Of a DNA stretch of 64,000 nt, positions 46,766-57,110 are shown in pieces. The stretch lies in assembly GCF_032062135.1 (NCBI RefSeq), contig NC_092859.1, forward strand, positions 123,742,663-123,806,662, written 5' to 3'. Numbering within the stretch: position 1 is the first letter of the stretch; every line of letters starts with the position of its first letter. The DNA comes from Pyxicephalus adspersus. Taxonomy: Eukaryota; Chordata; Amphibia; Anura; Pyxicephalidae. Below the pieces are notes generated by a model. That model made no database searches and was not told where the DNA came from. It was given only the letters and a program-made list of their open reading frames with translations. A program made the position numbers and the translations under genes.

Positions 46766-48867
46766 AGGCAACCAGCAGGAAAGGTACTAGAGGGCAGATA
46801 TGTGCCATACAGGTTGCTGGTCTCAATGCTGTAAATTCCAGGGATTGCAGTGTGGCTGTTCTAGCAGGCCATCCCGGGTTTTCCCCACTGCTGGAGAAGA
46901 GTCCAGGTGCAGCTCCCAGAGGGAGTAAAAAGGGAGTCTTTGATCTTTGGCTAAATTTAAGCCATCCTGTTGGGAAAACATTTTTGTTGTTGTTTTTTTT
47001 TTTTTGCAATAAACCCTGATTTGGCATCCAGTCCTGCTAGTTGCCTACCATTTGTCCAGCTAATTCCCACAACATATAAAAGTAAAACTAAAAAAATAAA
47101 GTGAGTTGCATGTGGCACATTCACCAAGCATTTTTTAAAACCAATCTGTGCAATAAAGAATTTACTGAATTGAAACACCAATTTTAAATTATAGTAAAGA
47201 AATTACTGCACAATAATGAAACGACCAGTTGTACCATGGTTTTGTGAACTGAGTCTTTTATCTGCTTTGTTACTCACAAAGAAGATAGTGTTTATAAAAT
47301 GGGTCATTTCAAAATCATTACATTTTGTATCAAATGAAAGAACTAAAAAGTATCTAGGACTTGCAATACAGTGCGAAAAAGAGAATTTTCTGCATTGCCT
47401 CTTTTGGATCTAGAGTATCATACACCAACTCTTGTTAAATGTCAAATCACTAAAATCTTATATAAACTCTTACATGTTGATTGATTTTCCTAGGTAGTTT
47501 TAAAACTTTACGTGTAATGATAGCTGCTAGGAAGGAGAGGAGTTCAGTAAGTAAAAGTACTAATTATTTTGCCAGTAGACATAAACAACTATTAAACTTG
47601 TTGTATAGAGCTAGCCCCACTGCAAGGGAACATTTTAATCGAACCTGGAATTCAGCTTTACAATATACAAAAATATCTATATTATTAAATAATTATTTCA
47701 TACCAAGTGATCCCCAGACAACTATGTTTTTTCCAAACAACAGAGCACAAAAGACATTATCTCCTTCAAGAGCTTTGAGGCTGATTTACTAAACAAATAA
47801 ATTGCCCATAATTCAGATCATTTATCTAATCCTGTAGTCTATGGGAACAGCCTGACATTCAGGTGAAGCAGAGACTACTAAAAGCTGCTACCTCTAGGTA
47901 CCTGTAATGTAAAGTCAGTAGTAGGCATGAACAACATTGGGTAATGTATGTAACAAATGATCAACCAATAACCTTAGAATTCAGAAACGTGTTTTCCACA
48001 CTGTTTGATTCATCCAAAGCTGGAAAGGGAATGTCTTAAGTAGGGGCATGTTGTCTCTAGAAAACAGCATTACAAAAGTAGCAACAAACCATTTTAAAAC
48101 AACTTGGGTATTTTAAAAATAGGATACAATCTTTCATAGATATAAAGAAATTACCATTCATACTCGAAAACTTAGAGCAATCGGCAGGGATGCCCTCGGC
48201 TGCCTTTGCTAAACTGAATGATTTTGATAACCAGAGAACTCACTGTGAACTAAAAACATCTTTAATCTGTTCAATTCAGAACTGAAACATTGTCATGTAC
48301 AATGCAACCAGAATTTTAATCAGTTTGATTCTAAAATAAATCACAATCAATAACTAATAATGTTTTGAGTTTCCTCTAAATGAAAAAACATGGGTTGGTA
48401 AAGTCAACTGATGAGAATGGACATAACAAAACTTGTTTTTTGGGAAGTTTTATGTGTCATGCTATATTGGTTTAAACTGACATTTCAAGAAAAATGTTCT
48501 CAGTTGAAACACAAATGTCTACTCTAACCTATCAATGCATTGGCAATCATGTACAGCTTATCTTGCAAATCTCACAATTTCAACACCATAAAGCCTAGCC
48601 GTTACCACCTGGTATTGCTCCTGGGTGCCTTTTGGGAACTGCTTGGTGCCCAGAACCAGTAAACATTGCAATTTTTTATTTGTCAGTGTAAACATAGTCT
48701 AAAGTTAGGTAAAAAAAACTGACGGCAAGTAAACTTTTTTTTGTTTCTTTAGAAACTTTGTAAATTAATTAGTAATTTCAGACAAGCTCAATTTCCCAAG
48801 GTCCCAAGCATGTTTATGATCCTCTAGCCTGCCCCCTTATCTGCCTGTCTATTGAATATTTTCCTTA
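46766..48867. other. Noncoding; unsupported frames at 47.2-47.8 kb
   Basis: The region has a T-run at 46990..47004 and plus frames at 47216..47413 and 47481..47792 (103 codons). The second is Lys/Arg/Ser-rich and unassigned, possibly a worn retroelement fragment. No paired repeats. Confidence 0.45.
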
Positions 48868-49192
48868 AAGCCTAGTACACATGGGATGATTTTCACTTCC
48901 AATGAGATAAAACAGCCAGCTCTGAAGTGAATCTGAAGGGAAATCAGCAGCCTACCAGTCATGAGTTGATGAGTTTTTGGGAACAGACGTGAATAGAACA
49001 AATATTTAGCAAAAGTACACACATCAGGTTATGTGTATGAATGGTGAAATTGAAAGTTCTATCACTTTCTATCCAAAAAGAATGATCTGAAGAGTTGTGC
49101 AGTGTTTTGGGACATCCGACTGATTGATTAGTGAATACTGGTCGGACAAGCAGAAATTTGCCATTGGAACTGCTCATATGTACTAGGCCTAT
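48868..49192. mobile_element. ~325-bp MITE with GCCTAGTACACATG ends
   Basis: AAAGCCTAGTACACATGGGA at the left pairs with TCATATGTACTAGGCCTATA at the right (GCCTAGTACAYATG shared). Pairing continues a little inward through 'ttccaatg' on the left and 'cattggaa' on the right. It is a cousin in style, not sequence, of the element at 39834..40143. The minus frame 48959..49177 inside it is not a gene. Confidence 0.7.
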
Positions 49193-49779
49193 AGGAATAA
49201 CCTTAAGATTGTGGGTTATCAGTGTAAAATATTAAAGAAAAAGGAGGTGCTGATTTTTTGCTTTTTAAACTCCCCGAGTCACTGACCCACAGAGAGTAGG
49301 CAGCAAGAAAAGTAAAATGCATTGAAGCCAGAGAATTAACATGAAAGTAGAGCCTCTAACATTTTCAGGAGTTTAGCAAAGGTAGCCTATATATTTCTGT
49401 CTCAATAGTCCCTGGATCAGTGAAATGATAGCAAAGAGGTCAGTTTAAATGGAAAATCAAATGCTTATCCCCAGTCCTTGCTTGGTGGTTTTTCACTTTA
49501 ACCCCCTGAGCAGAAACATTATATAATAAATTGGTCCAGTTGCTAAACTGATAAAATAACGAAATCAAAATAATACCATGCAAAGCAATAGCAGTCAGCC
49601 AAGTAAGAGCAAATAATGTAATCAGAGCCACCAATATTTTCTAAACCAATCCAATGTATTGGTTTCACTGATCATTTTTGTTTCAGGTGTTATGCTTTTG
49701 TCTTATGGGTATTCTGTGCATGCCCAAGCAAGGTGTACATAATCCATTCTCTCCGCCATTGGATTAGGTATTCATGTCA
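49193..49779. other. Noncoding, nothing recognised
   Basis: AT-rich sequence. The minus frame at 49440..49634 (64 codons) is unsupported. Confidence 0.5.
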
Positions 49780-50150
49780 TTGTTCAGAACACAGCAGCTG
49801 TACCTCTATTAATATAATCGTACAATGAAGGAATTGGAATGGTTTAATTACATTGCACTGGCACAACGACCTATCTCCGCATGAAGTGTCACTCTGCCAG
49901 CATTTATTTGTAATCATAAATAATTACGGAAGACTTTCGCTGTGAATGCAAGAGAAAAGGATGTTTCCACTAAATCACTGAAGAGGTTGGCAGCTTCTGG
50001 AACCTGACAATTTAGTGACTAATTATCTAAAGGTTATCGCTCATGTTTGAAAGAAACATTTCCACAAGCATGAAAGGCAGACAATTAAAATCAAACTCCA
50101 CTAACAAAATAATGTATATGACAGATAATGTGCGATTTCTGCAAGGCCAG
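49780..50150. other. Strongest conserved-noncoding candidate
   Basis: About 370 bp free of repeats and homopolymers. It is rich in homeodomain-type words (ggtttaattacattg at 49842, tttgtaatcataaataatta at 49908, gactaattatc at about 50015) and E-box-like CAGCTG (49795). It also has CpGs retained in AT-rich context (cgacctatctccgcatgaag, ttacggaagactttcgctg). It has no open frame of note on either strand. This is the texture of a developmental enhancer, but that is inference. Confidence 0.4.
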
Positions 50151-50482
50151 TGACGTGTTTGAGAGCTACAGGAACATTTAGAGATTCAGCCTACACACTG
50201 CAAAACTAATTTGTTGATTCCATTCTTATAAAATGAAGGTAATGTTCCCTTTATGAATTAAACATCAAGGCAGGAAAATAAAATCATAACACTGTGTGTA
50301 AACACAGAAAAGTTTTCTAAGGACGGAAACCAAAACTATAGCTAACAAACCTCATGTATGAGGAGTGTAAAAATATATAAAACTTAAAGTACTCAGGCTT
50401 CTGTGGGGTACACAAAAATATTGAAACTGTTTCACAGCCACGCTCAACCAATGACACACTAATAAAGAACAACACCAATAGA
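50151..50482. other. Noncoding, nothing recognised
   Basis: AT-rich spacer before the dispersed repeat fragment. Confidence 0.45.
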
Positions 50483-50541
50483 ATATTATTATTAATCTGT
50501 ATTTAAATAGCGCTAATATGTTATGCAGTGCTGTACAATAC
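50483..50541. repeat. Dispersed 'atttaaatagcgctaatatg' repeat
   Basis: Second copy of the short block at 6466..6530: 'attattattaatctgtattt', 'aaatagcgctaatatgttat', 'gcagtgctgtacaata'. Confidence 0.6.
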
Positions 50542-51441
50542 ATGAGTATCTGAACACCACTAACCACATGCTGTGTGTGCAGGTTAATTTTTTAGTTACT
50601 GTTACTGTGCATTGACAACTCCTATTGATGAATAAGTTAAGTCAATGAAACACATATAACAAACAAAATTCTGGATATATACTTGTGTACATGGACTCTT
50701 AAAACCATAGCTTCATCTCAAACTACCTTATCCAACACAGTTTTGTCATACTGGACACAACATTTTAGCCTAGTCATTGGTATCACAGTATAAACAATTT
50801 TTATCCCTCTTATATAAACAAATCCCTCTTATATCAGTCCCCTTCATAGCAATATGTTGGGGCAATTTAATCTAGTGACAACATAGTTTAGGCTGAAAAG
50901 TCAGACAGTACCTGCCAAAGCTGTAGGGCTGAAGTCAAGAACAGTTCCCTTCATTCTCAGGGGAGGTCCAAAACTATGTCTTTCCCAAGATGTACCCATT
51001 ATCATTGTAACCATGTGTTTCAACATTGTATAATTGTATAATTATAATTGTGTACAAAGGTGTCGTACTTTAAAGCAGTCCATTGATTTTGCATTTCAAT
51101 GTAGCTGATCTCCTGCTTGGACAGTGGTCCATTTCTGCTTATTCCCACAACTTGTAGTCTCCACCAAAAGCCAGATCAGGAGTACAGTGGGTAGACAGTG
51201 GCTGTAACCAGGGAAATGCCAAACAGGGAGCTTCATGTAAGGATTACCAAGTATTATGGTTAATACAAGTTGCTTATTTCTCTAAAAAAAATTTAATGCC
51301 CTAATAAATTAGAACAATATGGCAAAGTTTAAAGAAAGTCAGCTTTGATGTTTTTGGTGTTTGGTGGGAAAAAAAGCACAGTGGATTTTTTAAATTCAGA
51401 TGTTCCACTAAGTGCTGGAAGAAGCTGTAATGTCTTGTAAT
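50542..51441. other. Noncoding; short local duplication
   Basis: 'atccctcttatat' occurs twice at about 50804..50836. The rest has no recognised feature. Confidence 0.5.
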
Positions 51442-51978
51442 TTATCTTGCTTGTATACACAAAAGAAGATTCAAATTTGAACAGTCTCCTGATGCCCAGC
51501 AAGAGTCACAGACTGGTTGGAGAATCTGCATTTGGCAATCGAGCTGCTCAGTTTCTCTTCCTGGTCCACACAGGAATGGAGCCGCAGGGAGTATATAATA
51601 GGAAAATTTAATAAATACATTTAAAAAAAAGTGTTTACTGCAAGAAAATAATTGATACTTTTCTGTTTCATTAAGATCTTTAGCATTCGGCACTTCCAGG
51701 TGTGTACGAAACCTAGATCCCTGCTGAACATTGTGGTTCCACTCACCAGCCCCGTTGTCCTGTTGATAGGTAGGGCCCAGGAGATGGACACACAAAGCAT
51801 TTAGTAGGATAAGATATCTGCATGTGACACTTCTGGAAGTGTTGAAAACTGTTAATTCATGTTTAGATTTTTTGATTGAAGAAGGGAGGCAGAGGTGGTG
51901 GGACAGGTACTCATTAACTAGTGATCTGTCTGCAGCAATAAAATACAGGTTCACACCTGCGTCCACATCAGCCAACAC
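51442..51978 (-). other. Longest open frame in the window (178 codons), unassigned
   Basis: This minus-strand frame runs from ATG 51978 to a stop at 51442..51444. Composition is moderately balanced; Cys and Leu are frequent. There is one hydrophobic patch (residues about 115-135) and no repeats. I recognise no domain. A plus-strand frame (51824..52006) overlaps its start. There is no Kozak-like context, splice site or polyadenylation pattern that would make it a gene. The GC-richer segment 51950..52020 (ctcggcttcccctgtgcggg) may belong to an unidentified repeat. It could be a chance frame, a relic, or a single-exon lineage-specific gene. Confidence 0.25.
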
Positions 51979-52877
51979 ATCTCGGCTTCCCCTGTGCGGG
52001 GACTGAATGAACTCCTATGCACCGGGGAGTTATGCCATCCTGGCAAGGCCAATCAATATAGAATGCAGAAGTATTGGCAGTGCTTTGCTTTAAAGTGAGC
52101 CATTAGCTATTCCCAACTAATAAAATAAATTGTTCTCCTTTCATTAAAATTTACCTTCAATTTTGGTTGGTTTCTGTCTCACTTTAAGTTTTAATTGTTG
52201 ACAGGTATTTTGTACTCTGTACTTTTGTACATTGAACTGTTCTTTTTATTGTACTGCTTGTACTTATTATTTTTGTTGTTTTCTTTTGTCAGTTTTCTTT
52301 TACAATGTTTGTCATGCTCAAGTAAAATGAATAAATAAAATGAAGGTAAAAGTTCACAATTCACAAAATGCCTGTTATTACCTGTTACTGCTAGCCAGAA
52401 AATCTACCTCTATGTGCTTCTCTGAAAAGAAATTCACTTTTGTACTAGAGGCCTGATTTTAGCACCAAGCTCCTCTAAATGTCATCCTCCTATCCAATTA
52501 GAGGCTCTCAGTGGCCATCAGCAAAGCCACGCTTTGAATTATCAGCAGTGAAAATGTCTAAAAGTTTTAAAATCTGATTGGAGGTGTTGGTGAATGAGTG
52601 ACACTTTTGGCTTAGTCAGGTTCTGAAAAGTTATATTGACATACAAGATGTATGTCTAGAAAGTAACAACATTCCCATTTTCACAAAAGAAGAATGCTTT
52701 ATTATTATTTTACTGTGTGTTCAGTTGGAATTATTTAGGTTGTAGCAGATTTACTTAAACCTTTCATACATATAAGATAGAATATAAAACATTCTCAATA
52801 ATAAAATAGTATTTTAATATGCAATATAATAATATATAATATAAACAACTGTATCTGCTCATATTTTTATATATATA
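51979..52877. other. Noncoding, nothing recognised
   Basis: AT-rich, ending in short TA-rich stretches in which the Tc1 element inserted. Confidence 0.5.
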
Positions 52878-53086
52878 TAGTTAGGTCCATAAATATTTGG
52901 ACACATATTTTTTATTCTGTACATTACCACAATTAATTTTAAATGAAACAACTTGGATGCAGTTGAACTGCAGACTTTCAGCTTTAATTCAGTTGGTTGA
53001 ACCAAAAGATTGCATAAAAAATGTGAGGAACTAAAACCTTTTTTAACACAATCACTTCATTTCAGGGGCTCAAAAGTAATTGGACA
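52878..53086. repeat. Left terminal inverted repeat of the Tc1-like element
   Basis: This pairs over its whole length with 54239..54434 with scattered mismatches and a few small indels. The outer tip is AGTTAGGTCC and the inner tip AATTGGACA. Confidence 0.9.
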
Positions 53087-53127
53087 AATAAAAAGCTGAA
53101 AACAAAATGTTCATTTCTAATACTTGG

Positions 53128-54092
53128 TTAAAAAACCTTGTTGCTGGCAATGACAGCCTGTAGTCTTGAACTCATGGACATCACCAGATGCTCTGCCAGG
53201 CCTTTACTGCAGCGGCTTTCAGTTGCTGTTTGTTTGTGGGACTTTCTGTACGTAGTTTAGTCTTCAACAAGTGAAATGCATGCTCAATTGGGTTCAGATC
53301 AGGTGACTGACTTGGCCATTCAAGAATATTCAACTTCTTTGCTTTAATAAACTCCTGGGTTGCTTTGGCTGTATGTTTTGGGTCATTGTCCATCTGTATT
53401 ATGAAACATCTCCCAATCAATGTGACTGCATTTAGCTGCATTTGAGCAGACAGTATGTCTCTGAACATGTCAGAGTTCATTCGGCTGCTTCTGTCCTGTG
53501 TCACATCATCGATAAACACTAGTGTCCCAGTGCCACTGGCAGCCATGCACGCCCAAGCCATCACACTGCCTCCGCCATGTTTTACAGATGATGTGCTATG
53601 CTTTTGATCATGAGCTGTTCCAAAGCTTCTCCAAACTTTTTTCTTGCCATCATTCTAGTAAAGGATGATCTTGGTTTCATCTGTCCAAAGAATGTTTTTC
53701 CAGAACTGTGCTGGCTTTTTTAGATATTTTTGAGCAAAGTCCAATCTAGCCTTTCTATTCCTAAAGCTTATGAGTGGCTTGCACCTTGCAGTTCACCCTC
53801 TGTATTTACTTTCATGTAGACTTGGATATCGATACGCCTACCTCCTAGGGAGTGTTGTTCCCTTGGTTGGCTGTTGTGAAGAGGTTTCTCACCATGGAAA
53901 TAATTCTGCGATCATCCACCACTGTTGCCTTCCGTGGACGTCCAGGTCTTTTGGTTTTGCTGAGTTCACCAGTGCTTTGTTTCTTTCTCATGATGTCCTA
54001 ATATTGTAGCAATTTCTCAGATGGGTTTTTTTCTGTTTTTGCAGCTTAAGGATGGCTTGTTTCACCTGCATGGAGAGCTCCTTTGACCGCAT
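53128..54092 (-). pseudogene. Tc1-like transposase, frameshifted
   Basis: The start is ATG at 54092 (M-R-S-K-E-L, the usual opening of this family). The N-terminal region soon shifts frame, but G-R-P-R-K is visible at about 53935..53945, followed by the end of the DNA-binding domain. The C-terminal half is open from 53564 to 53181 (127 codons) and holds M-A-W-A-C, the second catalytic Asp in Q-M-D-N-D-P-K-H and the Glu in S-P-D-L-N-P-I-E-H. The third acidic residue is Glu with DD34E-type spacing. A premature TGA lies at 53181..53183. The family's C-terminal tail (S-M-S-S-R-L-Q-A-V-I) continues in another frame to TAA 53128..53130, so a small indel separates it. At least three lesions make the enzyme nonfunctional. 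The terminal repeats could still be acted on by a related transposase. Confidence 0.9.
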
Positions 54093-54238
54093 GTTGTCTG
54101 TTCACAGCAAAATCTTCCACATACAAGCTCCCCCCGCTCCCCCCTTAAATCAACTCCAGGCCTTTTATCTGCCTAATTGATAATGACATAACAAAGGAAT
54201 TGCCCACACCAGCCCATGAAATAGCCTTTGAGTCAATT

Positions 54239-54434
54239 GTCCAATTACTTTTGAGTCCCTGAAATGAAGTTATTGTGTAAAAAAAAAGGCTTTAGTTCCT
54301 CACATGTTTATGCAATCTTTTTGTTCAACCCACTGAATTAAAGCTGAAAGTTTGCATTTCAACTGCATCTGAGTTTTTTCATCTAAAATTAATTGTGGTA
54401 ATGTACAGAACTAAAATTATTATGGATCTAACTG
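54239..54434. repeat. Right terminal inverted repeat of the Tc1-like element
   Basis: Inner tip GTCCAATTAC, outer tip GGATCTAACTG. Slightly shorter than the left repeat because of small deletions. Confidence 0.9.
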
Positions 54435-54436
54435 TA

Positions 54437-57024
54437 TATATATTTATGTATATATATATTATACTACCCTAAATCAAAAATGAGAACCTCTGTCATTGTT
54501 TAATTTTGTCTAAGTCTATTTGTTCAGTATCATTGTAACTGAAAGTGAAGAACATCTAAAAATATAATTATCACCGGGTCGGGAAGAAAGAGATTTTTTT
54601 GGGTGTTGGAGATCTTCTTTTACTTCTTGTTGTAGCTGTAAGACAAGAGGTGAAGGGAAATATTCCCATTTTGATAACAAAAAGAAATCCCGTTGGGGGT
54701 TTAATTATTACCTCTATCCAAACACACACAAACAATGTACTTCAGGTTTGTAGTTTTGGTAAAAACAATATATAAATAAATACAGCCTATTGGTATGTTA
54801 TCTTCATATGCAAAAATACATATTAGCTTTCCTCCACTGAACACATGCCACATATTTGGAGCTGTTAAACAGTAAATGACAATCTAAGAAGGCAGCTGCC
54901 ATGATCGGAATGTAAAATGGAGAATTCAACACAGTCAGACGCAGTTCTATGAGACCTGGAGATTGTAATTGCATTGCAAGTGAAGTGCGCAATCTATCCA
55001 TTCTTTTCTGTGGCTGACAACTAATTTGTCAAATGCCACACTGATTCCTTCCTGTAAATTGGACAGCTGAGGCCACCAACCTATTTACATAGGCAATAAT
55101 ATGCTGCTATTTACCCATTTCTATATAATTTATAGATACAATAGAAGGACAGAAGTGGAATATTTACATGTCAGTCACCACCGGTAATGTACTCATTTTT
55201 CAAAATTTATAATCTGCCTGTCCTCAGGCATTTATTGTACTGACTCCTAAGTAATCTACTTTGAATGCTCACATACTCAGACTTTAACAGGGTGTTTTAT
55301 TTATTGCTAACCTTTACCAATATAAATACAAATGTTTTTTGGGCAATAAATGAACAAATTAAATTAGTCATCTGATTGAATGTTTCTACCCAGAGCCCTC
55401 ATCTTGCTTCCTTTACTGCTTTCATTTATTCACTAATAGATAATAATGAGAATTATTGCAGTACTGAATTGCATCCATTCAGAATTTCAAACCTAAAGCA
55501 GGTTTTTTGTTAATGTTCTGAACCCTTCCAACATTTTTAAAATTCTGTACTACATAAAACCTTTCACACTGCATCATCTAGCTACAAACAAAATTTTCCA
55601 AAAATGTTAAATGTATGATGATAACTAATAGCTGTAGATTTTTATTTTTTAACTTTATTCATCAATCAATGCTAAATCATTTTTTAGCAAAAAAAAAACA
55701 CATTCAAATCCTTGCATGCCTCTAAACCTGGAATTCTGTATACTAATGTATATTTGTATAAAGAATGTCATGAATGTGATGGATACTGATGTATAAATTC
55801 ATTAAAGACAAAATGCTTTAATCGAGCCTTAATACCCCTAGGAGGGTAGGGCAGCAGTGGCGCAATTATCTCCTAACAGTTTATTATTTGATGTGTGCTG
55901 TGGCTTTTATGGGGCAGTTGTGGAAACAACATCATTATTTTACAATGTTGTATCTACTATGCTAAGCACCGATGAATAATGCTGCCATTTTTGTAAATCT
56001 TAACTCTCAATTAAAAATTTTATTGAGAATATTTTAGCTATTATCACCGCTATATTTAAAGGAAACACTGCATCAGCTTAAAACTTACTTTTATCCCACT
56101 GTACAGACCACCAAACAAGAGATCATGTTTTACCTATAAACACCCTTCTGACTCTTCTCATAATTCTCTGCATCGCCTTTCCCCTAAAGACCTTATTTTG
56201 CTGTATTTCGCCACAGGTGTCAAGAGGTGGCGAGAAAAGGTGAACAATTAAGAAATGCTGCTTCATTTGCAATATTTAAAATATGTTTCTCTTTGGTCTA
56301 ACCCTGGTATCAAAGGCAGTAGTCCCTAACTATAGACAGCCCTGGTCATACTCATGAAAAATCTTGTAGCTGGGCCTGGACATTTGAAGACATGCTCTTT
56401 TCTTTCAGACAAAGCCGATATTACTGTACAAACTGTCATTCATATGTATGATTGCTTTTATGGGGTAGCCATATTGATCAGAAGCATGGAATGCTATTAC
56501 TGTGGTTTTGGGTTTGTCCTATCTATTTACCCTTATTATAGATAAAATAGAACATGCCAGAAGCATGTTGTTGGACCTAATTTTCCAAACAATAATGAAC
56601 TGTTGGAGAAAAATACACCATATGAATTTGTAACTCATGGTTAATGCAGGATCCTACAATAGGCTTTGTCATAAAACAGGGTCATAAACTGCGTATATGC
56701 GTACATGTGTATGCTGGTGTCCAGTGCTTTACTCTGTGCAAGAAAAAAAAAGAACTCTGTCAGTCTTGTGTCTACAGTATAAAAAGTAGGTATTTGCTAT
56801 TAAAGGCAAAAACCTAAAGTGTGTGTAAATTTAGTTTTGGATAGTGTAAGGAAATGGTAAAAGTTTGCCAATTTATCTTTGCTGTCTGTCCCATTGATTT
56901 TACTTTTTGTCCTTGAGAAGCAACAGGAGGTAGGTAAGACTATCTAGTAGTAGTCACAAGCAGACAAAAAAGTTCAACTGGACTTATTTTTATAATGTTG
57001 AAAACATGTAACAGCCTTTTCAAG
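54437..57024. other. Noncoding, nothing recognised
   Basis: A (TA)n scrap at 54437..54462 adjoins the transposon. 54570..54700 has an unusual 'caccgggtcgggaagaaaga' stretch of unknown origin. 56100..56240 is more balanced. No gene signal. Confidence 0.5.
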
Positions 57025-57110
57025 TTGCTTCTGAAGATGGGATTTAGTTCTGAACTGAAGAAGCAAATTGGATAGGCTGCGAAACATCAAGATAAATTAG
57101 AACCTTTACA
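57025..57110 (+). repeat. Hammerhead-like repeat fragment
   Basis: 'gaactgaagaagcaaattgg' followed by 'ataggctgcgaaacatc' (57052..57088) follows the CTGANGAAGC...GCGAAAC pattern of a repeat common in amphibians and related to hammerhead motifs of Penelope-like elements. The core is mutated (CTGAAGAA). No reverse-transcriptase frame is recognisable nearby; the 69-codon frame at 57114..57323 is unassigned. Confidence 0.4.

Larger units (their letters stand above)
52878..54436 (-). mobile_element. Full-length Tc1-like transposon with long terminal repeats
   Basis: Total about 1.56 kb, flanked by TA within TA-rich DNA. The ends AGTTAGGTCCATAAATATTT (left) and the complement of TATGGATCTAACTG (right) start inverted repeats of about 209 bp (52878..53086) and 196 bp (54239..54434). 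The inner ends carry 'caaaagtaattggaca' and its complement 'gtccaattacttttgag'. Long repeats with conserved outer and inner blocks are the IR/DR arrangement of Sleeping Beauty-like elements. The transposase runs on the minus strand and is broken. Divergence between the two repeats shows an old insertion. Confidence 0.93.

Noticed and set aside
46471..46771. Frames of 89-98 codons on both strands
   Set aside because: They cross the border of the nested hAT MITE and the SINE-like repeat.
47481..47792. 103-codon plus frame as a retroelement gene
   Set aside because: The basic, Ser-rich peptide did not match any motif of reverse transcriptase, integrase or nuclease domains that I could see.
53181..53564. 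127-codon frame as an independent gene
   Set aside because: It is the C-terminal catalytic part of the Tc1 transposase, bounded by frameshifts, inside the element's terminal repeats.
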